Shown: positions 58,249 through 64,000 of the stretch, in pieces
Position numbering within the stretch: position 1 is the stretch's first letter
Layout: the number at the start of each line of letters is the position of its first letter
The notes under the pieces: model-generated
What the model was told of the DNA's origin: nothing
What the model saw: the letters and a program-made list of their open reading frames with translations, nothing else
Database searches by the model: none
Assembly: GCF_030867095.1 (NCBI RefSeq)
Contig: NC_081824.1
Coordinates: 116,940,162 to 117,004,161, forward strand
DNA: 64,000 nucleotides
Direction of reading: 5' to 3'
Origin: Alligator mississippiensis
Lineage: Eukaryota; Chordata; Crocodylia; Alligatoridae
Position numbers and translations under genes: made by a program

Positions 58249-59689
58249 GATATTGTAAATATATTTAGCCCTACATTATTTTCTTTTAAAAATGCTTTTG
58301 AACATAAACTACTGGTTAACAAAACTTGAAAGAAATATCCTCTGTGAACAGGTTCTTACATAACTGGAGTTTCTTATATTCTCTCCTGAAGCATTTGATA
58401 TCAATGTTAGAGAGAAGAACTAGACAGGCCACGGGCCTGATATATGAACAATTTCTGTGTTCTTCCCCTTCAGCTACTCTACATGAAGGCAGTAACTATT
58501 GTTTATTATTATTTTAGTCAATAATAAATATATTATTGTATCTTTATATGCTAAGTACTCAAAAAAAACATTTAACAGTAATCATCTCTAACTTATACCC
58601 TTGTGTGTCTCCAAACAGTTATATGGAATGAGAATGACTTAACACCATGAATGAACTTCAAAATGTATTTGATGTACATCTGACAATAAATAGTGTCTGA
58701 GATCACTACTTATAATGACCAAGTTTGACAGCTTAATTGTAGGACACTGGAAGCCAGCTCCTTTACTCTTTTAATGCTGACTGAGGATCAAAAAGTGACA
58801 TCTTGATGGTGTTCCCAGCTTACTGAATAATGTATAACTGGGCTATGCATTAGTCTGAGGTATATTTATTTCAGAATGAATGATATCGCTAGTGATTAAA
58901 TATTTGTGAGACATAGTTGGATTCAAAATAAACAACTGAGTGAATGTAACAAAAACACGGCAGGTGCTCACATTGGTTATTGCCAGATTGAGAGTTCTCA
59001 GGCAGCAACAAATCAGGATGCATTTAGAAGCTCCAAAGCATCCTAATGCTATGATTAGTTTTAGTAATTCCATTTTAATATAATTAAACAATGTGTTTTA
59101 GTAAACATCACTTTCAGGTATTAATTCAGTATTAGATCAGTATCCTGCTTGCCTAATTATTATCTGTCCATTGACAACCACTATATACAGAGGATGTGAT
59201 CCTGAAGCAAATGATGTGTTTTGAATCTGTGGGTAACCATGGTAATTCAGTAGGGGGAGTGCCTCTCCTCCACCTTTTGACTAAGATCAAGCATAATATC
59301 TAGTGAGTACTCAACATGACAATTACCCTGCTCTAATAGATTGGATAAACTCAGGGTTCTTTCCTATTTCAAATTATGCCATATCCTTTATGGGCCTAAT
59401 ATTTAGGCAATTGATACCCAGTGGTTTGGAGCAATCAGATTAGTTTGTGAGACTAAAATTATATCTGCAATCAACCGCCCTCTCACCTCTGTTGTATACA
59501 TCATCTCCTGTACAATACATCTATTGTATACATCATCTCCTGTTTTATGGGGGGGGGGGAGAGGGTTCTTGGTAACCTGTGTCATACATCCCTTTCTAAA
59601 TCTGTACCAAGCCCCAGGTGGCCATTCAGGGTGCACTCAGATAGAAGCTGCCATACTCCAAGCCTCAGTCTTGCCAGGTCTGAAGCACA
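58249..59689. other. No gene seen; local duplication and G-run
   Basis: A 20-base word (TTGTATACATCATCTCCTGT) occurs twice, at about 59490 and 59524, and is followed by a run of 12 Gs at about 59539-59550. Nothing else is recognised. Confidence 0.45.
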
Positions 59690-60155
59690 TTTTTACTTGC
59701 AGGTGACATGAAACTGGGAAGGATTGTGAACACATTGGAGGACATGAGTGCAATTCAGAAGGATCTCAACAGATTGGAAAGTTAGGCTAACGTTCACAGG
59801 ATAAAGTTAAATGTAGACAAATGCAAGGTGCTTCACCTAAGGAGGAATAATAAAAAAATGTAAATATAAAATAGGGGACTCCTACCTGGCTGGATAGCAG
59901 CACTATGGAAAAGGACTTGGGAGTCTTGTTAGACCACAGACTCAATATGAGCCTGCAGTATGATGCAGTCGCACAAAAAGAGAATGTGGTTTTGGGCTGC
60001 ATCGATAGAAGCATTAGGTGCAAAACACAGGAGGTAACAGTGTCTCTACACAGCACTGGTTAGGCCTTAGTACTGGTTAGGCCTGGAGTACCGTGTGCAG
60101 TTCTGGGCTCCACATTTTAAAAAGGTAGAGACGGTTCAGAGGTAGGCATCAAAGG
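59690..60155 (+). mobile_element. CR1 LINE (layer 1), left part
   Basis: It starts in RT just before the active-site region (AGDMKLGRIVN) and continues through text such as LGVLLDHRLNMSLQYDAV to GTAGAGACGGTTCAGAGG. It stops at 60155 and resumes near 62453 with the next CR1 codons (AAAGGGAATGGAAAGAAAGTC). An inner repetition of GGCCTTAGTACTGGTTAGGC near 60065 is a local duplication. Confidence 0.82.
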
Positions 60156-60217
60156 CTAGGTATAGACATTCAAAAAGCCCGAGGCAGAATCAATCTAGGT
60201 TACTGTTTTCTGCAAGT

Positions 60218-60335
60218 GGCATAGAAATTAAAGGCTGGAATGGACCTTGAAAGATCATCGAGTCCAACTCCCCTGCTCTGGGCAGGAATAGTGCTGAGTT
60301 TAAATGATCCCAGCAAGATGTCTGTCCAGTCTTCT
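60218..60335 (-). mobile_element. CR1 LINE 3' fragment (layer 3)
   Basis: TGGCATAGAAATTAAAGGCT followed by GATCATCGAGTCCAACTCC is the complement of a CR1 3' UTR. It is cut at 60336 by another CR1 tail. Its 5' remainder was not found. Confidence 0.75.
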
Positions 60336-61274
60336 TAGATTCATAGATGCTAGGATCAGAAGGGACCTGAACAGATCATCGAGTCCAACTCCCTGCCTAG
60401 GCAGGAAAGAGTGCTGGGGTCAGATGAAGACTTCTTCTCTTGAAGACTTCCAAGGTTGGCACCACCTCCTTGGGAAATCTATTCCAGATTCTGGTCACCC
60501 TTACCATAAAGAAAGGATGCAAGGGGTCTTTACATCCAATCAGAAACCATCCTCTAACAGTTTATGGCCATTGCTCCTTGTCCTCCCCTGGGGTACCCTA
60601 GTGAACAGTTTTTCTCCGAGCTGTTGATATTCATCCGTTACATACTTACAGATGGCCACCAAGTCCCCCCTCAGTCCTCTCTTTCCCACGCTGAACAGTC
60701 CCTGACCCCTTAGTCTTTCCTCATAAGGTTTGTCCTCCAGGCCCTTAATCATTCTTGTGGCCCTTCCTGGGACCCTTTCAAGATTCTCAACATTTTTTTT
60801 TTTAAATGTGGTGCCCAGAACTGGACACAGTACTCCAGCTGAGGTCTCACCAGCCCTGACTAGAAAGGAAATATCACTTCCTTAGCCCTGCTTACAACAC
60901 ATTGGCTAATACATCCCAGTATGCTATTAGCTCTGTTGACTACAGCGTTGCACAGGCGGCTCATATTCATCCTGTGACCTACCATAACCCCGAGGTCTTT
61001 TCAGCCATTGTGCTGGCCAGGACATCACCTCCTAACCTATACTCTTGTCGCTGGTTACTTCCCCCCAAATAAAGCACTCTGCATTTATCCTTATTGAACT
61101 GCTTCCAGTTCTGCTCTGCCCACCTTTCCAGCTTGTCCAGGTCTGCTTGGATCTGCATCCTATCTCCTATCATGACAGCTTTCCCCCATAACTTAGTATC
61201 ATCTGTAAATATGGCCAAAGTGCTTTCCATATCCTCATCTAAATTCTTGATAAAGATGTTGAACAGCACGAGGC
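60336..61274 (-). mobile_element. CR1 LINE (layer 4), 3' part
   Basis: On the minus strand it reads LVLFNIFIKNLDEDMESTLA, an altered active site (FTDDTKLWG) and the C-terminal region (KPYEERLRGQGLFSVGKRGL) to the 3' UTR beginning at GATTCATAGATGCTAGG. It is interrupted at 61275 by a young plus-strand CR1 and resumes at 62228. Confidence 0.9.
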
Positions 61275-62227
61275 TGTTTAATGTCTTCATCAGCGACTTG
61301 GACGAGGGAGTCAAATGTACTCTGTCCAAGTTTGCAGATGACACAAAGCTATGGGGAGAAGTGGACACGCCGGAGGGCAGGGAACAGCTGCAGGCAGACC
61401 TGGATAGGTTGGACAAGCGGGCAGAAAACAACAGGATGCAGTTCAACAAGGAGAAATGCAAAGTGCTGCACCTAGGGAGGAAAAATGTCCAGCACACCTA
61501 CAGCCTAGGGAATGACCTGCTGGGTGGCACAGAGGTGGAAAGGGATCTTGGAGTCCTAGTGGACTCCAAGATGAACATGAGCCTGCAGTGTGATGAAGCC
61601 ATCAGAAAAGCCAATGGCACTTTATCGTGCATCAGCAGATGCATGACGAATAGGTCCAGGGAGGTGATACTTCCCCTCTATAGGGCGCTGGTCAGACCGC
61701 AGTTGGAGTACTGCGTGCAATTCTGGGCGCCGCACTTCAAGAAGGATGTGGATAACCTGGAGAGGGTCCAGAGAAGGGCAACTCGTATGGTCAAGGGCCT
61801 GCAGACCAAGCCCTACGAGGAGAGACTAGAGAAACTGGACCTTTTCAGCCTCTGCAAGAGAAGGTTGAGAGGCGACCTTGTGGCTGCCTTTAAGTTCATC
61901 ACGGGGGCACAGAAGGGAATTGGTGAGTATTTATTCACCAAGGCTCCCCTGGGGGTTACAAGAAACAATGGCCACAAGCTAGCAGAGAGCAGATTTAGAT
62001 TGGACATTAGGAAGAACTTCTTCACAGTTCGAGTGGCCAAGGTCTGGAACGGGCTCCCAAGGGAGGTGATGCTCTCCCCTACCCTGGGGGTCTTCAAGAG
62101 GAGGTTAGATGAGTATCTAGCTGGGGTCATCTAGACCCAGCACTCTTTCCTGCTTATGCAGGGGGTCGGACTCGATGATCTATTGAGGTCCCTTCCGACC
62201 CTAACATCTATGAATCTATGAATCTAT
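61275..62227 (+). mobile_element. Young CR1 LINE (layer 5), 5'-truncated
   Basis: The insert starts at [12 protein letters not shown] and has one uninterrupted frame to the stop at 62132-62134, including [28 protein letters not shown] and FRLDIRKNFFTVRVAKVWN. The UTR and ATCTATGA tail follow. GAGGC occurs at both borders (61270-61274 and 62228-62232). Removing the insert restores QGSILGLVLFN in the minus-strand host CR1. It lacks the endonuclease and most of RT, so it is dead on arrival, but its lack of stops shows it is recent. Confidence 0.95.
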
Positions 62228-62330
62228 GAGGCCAAGAATTGAACCCTGCAGGACACCATTAGACTCCCTCCAAGATGATACAGACCCATAATTTAGATTG
62301 GTAGCAAACAGAACGCATATTCTCCCTTTG
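62228..62330 (-). mobile_element. CR1 LINE (layer 4), 5' part
   Basis: The minus strand reads GSVSSWRESNGVLQGSILG, which joins the piece ending at 61274. Confidence 0.85.
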
Positions 62331-62452
62331 GTGGGAGGGGTGGGAAATCTTCATTCTTAAACTAGTCTATGTGTGCCCATCGTCTGTTCTGTTAAGGATA
62401 TAGACCTGTTTCTGATCTCTTATACCGGTAAAAGTGTAATGTCTTTACCTGG

Positions 62453-63393
62453 CCAAAGATAACAAAGGGAATGGAAAGAAAGTCATATGAGTAGAGGCTG
62501 AAGGAGCTAGGCACGTTCAGCTTTCAGAAAAGGTGCTTAAGAAGGAACATGATAGTAGTTTTCAAATACTTAAAGGGCTGCCATAAAGAAGAGGGAAAAC
62601 ACCTTTTCTCTTGAAATTTCTGCAGAGAGGAGGACACAGACCAATGGCTTGAAGTTGCAGCAAAGTAAGTTTAGATTGGATATCCAGAAAAATTTCTTCC
62701 CTGTTAGAACAGTGAATCAGTGGAATAGACTGCCTAGGGAAGTTGTATTCAAGAAGAGGTTGGACAGTCACTGGTCAAGGATGATCTCGGTGTAGCTATG
62801 GCTAAGTTCTATGATGGGTATTTCCCTTGCTTCTGGGCTGTGCTGGTTGCCCCTGCCCATCCCCCACCTGTGCTTTCTGCTATATGTGCTAGGATGCTTT
62901 TACACCACATGCAGTTGCCTCAGAGGAACTGGGTGTTGTCTGTGGCCAAGGCTGGGTACTTTGACTTGGGTGTGTCAATGCTCCTGCTGGGACCACAGCC
63001 AGAGGCTCATGGCCAGAGGTCTTGCCCCTCCACTCAGAGTCAGACCGATCACCATATTTGGGGTCAGGAAGGGATTTTACCCCATAGTCAAATTGGTATG
63101 GACTGTGGGCATTTTTTGCCTTCCTTTGTAGTGGAGGGGGCATGACCCTCTACCTGGGATCTCTTGAGCATATATTGACAATATTGCATAGAAGCAGGAC
63201 TTTGGCTGCTATGGTTCATCTGCTTTACCTGTGGCAGGCTAAGATGCTAGGTTTGTGTCCTGTCAGGGTTGACAGTAGTCTTATGTAGAGTTTGGATTAT
63301 GGATTATATGGGATGGTTTGGATAGAGATGATCCTGCTTCAGGCAAGGGGTTGGTCTACATGACCTCTGGAGGTCCTTTCCAGCCCTACTTGT
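62453..63393 (+). mobile_element. CR1 LINE (layer 1), right part with long 3' UTR
   Basis: It continues the copy begun at 59690: AAAGTCATATGAGTAGAGGC, GTTTAGATTGGATATCCAG, then a UTR of about 600 bases. The UTR ends GGTTGGTCTACATGACCTCT followed by CCTTTCCAGCCCTACTTG. The UTR matches the minus-strand copy at 28839-29660. Several frame breaks are present. Confidence 0.85.
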
Positions 63394-63819
63394 CCATGCT
63401 TTGAAGCCTCCTGCTGCTACAACTGACATAGCACATGGAAGTAGACCAGTACAAATTTAGGGACTGCTTCAGACAAAGGGAGAATGGACAGCTACATGAA
63501 AAAAATGCTGAACAAACAGGTAGGCATAATGCTAATATCAGAAGATTTAGAAAGTATGTTCCTAGATAAATGGAAGCATTTGTCAAATGACCAAGGCATA
63601 TAAGTTTGGGAGAACCATGCCAGGTAACATAATGCCGAAACATGCCATGTTGTCCTGAGGGCACTGCCTGCCTGAATCCACAAAGTTTAGCGACACTTGT
63701 TACGCTTGGATGTTCTCTCTTGAGAGAGAGAATGAAGGTTTTAGTTTGGCAAACTAATCTAATTGCTCCAAAAGATTAGGCATCAGAGTTATATAACAAT
63801 TAGACCCACAAATTCGTGT
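63394..63819. other. No feature recognised
   Basis: Between two CR1 copies. No gene or repeat recognised. Confidence 0.4.
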
Positions 63820-64000
63820 GCTCAGCAAGTAGTCTTCAATGGCTTAATGTCCAGCTGGAAGGAGGTATCAAATGGGGTTCTCCAGGGCTCTGTCCTGGGG
63901 CTGGTATTGTTTAACATCTTCACTAATGATTTGGATGATGGGATCAAATGCACGATTAGCAGATTTATAGATGACAGCAAGTTGGGTGGAACTACAAGAC
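63820..64000 (+). mobile_element. CR1 LINE, runs off the window
   Basis: One frame reads QQVVFNGLMSSWKEV, NGVLQGSVLGLVLFNIF and TNDLDDGIKCTISRFIDDSK. This is the RT core, with FIDD at the active site. It continues past 64000, so its 3' end lies outside. Confidence 0.88.

Larger units (their letters stand above)
60156..62452. mobile_element. DNA-transposon-like repeat, family X copy 2 (layer 2, interrupted)
   Basis: The outer ends are CTAGGTATAGACATTCAAAA at 60156 and, in complement, CCAGGTAAAGACATTACACT at 62452, a good inverted repeat. Both ends also match copy 1 at 1945-2697. Only 60156-60217 and about 62331-62452 are element sequence; the middle consists of later CR1 insertions. CAAAG occurs on both flanks, so the duplication may be short or decayed. 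Confidence 0.6.

Noticed and set aside
61094..62134. 346-codon frame as a possible intact gene
   Set aside because: Its first part is the antisense of one CR1 and the rest is the sense RT of another. It is an artefact of nesting, described as such under findings.

Overview
The window looks like non-genic (intergenic or deep intronic) nuclear DNA of a reptile, most likely a crocodilian. The main clue is many CR1 LINE copies, the younger ones ending in an (ATCTATGA)n-type tail. Others are degraded MIR-type SINEs, Chompy-like MITEs whose ends read GGGYCAGATCC, and many non-autonomous DNA transposons. A turtle is the main alternative. I found no host protein-coding exon, no functional tRNA, rRNA or snRNA gene, and no CRISPR array. 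All convincing coding similarity is transposon-derived (CR1 and a second LINE), and every copy is broken.

Layout. 1-5 kb: CR1 fragments on both strands, a DNA-transposon-like repeat, then unremarkable DNA. 5.7-7.6 kb: a GC-rich hAT-type element with a perfect 8-bp target duplication and a very large internal palindrome. 9.5-15.2 kb: MIRs, three MITEs and two hAT-type elements. 15.8-22.1 kb: a short palindrome, a CR1 tail, a second GC-rich foldback, another hAT-type element with a perfect 8-bp duplication, and a 1.9-kb MITE-like element inside a MIR, followed by a second element with related ends. 22-27 kb: mostly featureless, with MIR remnants. 27-30.7 kb: a young plus-strand CR1 next to an older minus-strand CR1 split by a SINE. 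32-36 kb and 38-42 kb: repeat-poor DNA, separated by a 1.7-kb hAT-type element. 42.1-44.3 kb: a tRNA-Glu-like sequence joined to a 5'-truncated CR1. 45.4-46.3 kb: a DNA transposon. 46.4-54.9 kb: a second type of LINE (YADD-type) split by a nearly complete 4.2-kb CR1 and by a solo LTR with a 5-bp duplication. 55-59.7 kb: repeat-poor, with a MIR and a MITE. 59.7-63.4 kb: a five-layer stack of nested insertions. A further CR1 runs off the right edge.

The genes do not work together as a pathway. The window is instead a record of successive insertions whose order can be read from interrupted elements, target duplications and reading frames that join up once an insertion is removed. The least explained pattern is several unrelated-looking, GC-rich, non-autonomous DNA elements that each carry internal inverted repeats up to about 0.45 kb per arm. 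Exact family names and divergence values need a repeat library and alignments, which I could not run; boundaries without a stated target duplication are approximate.
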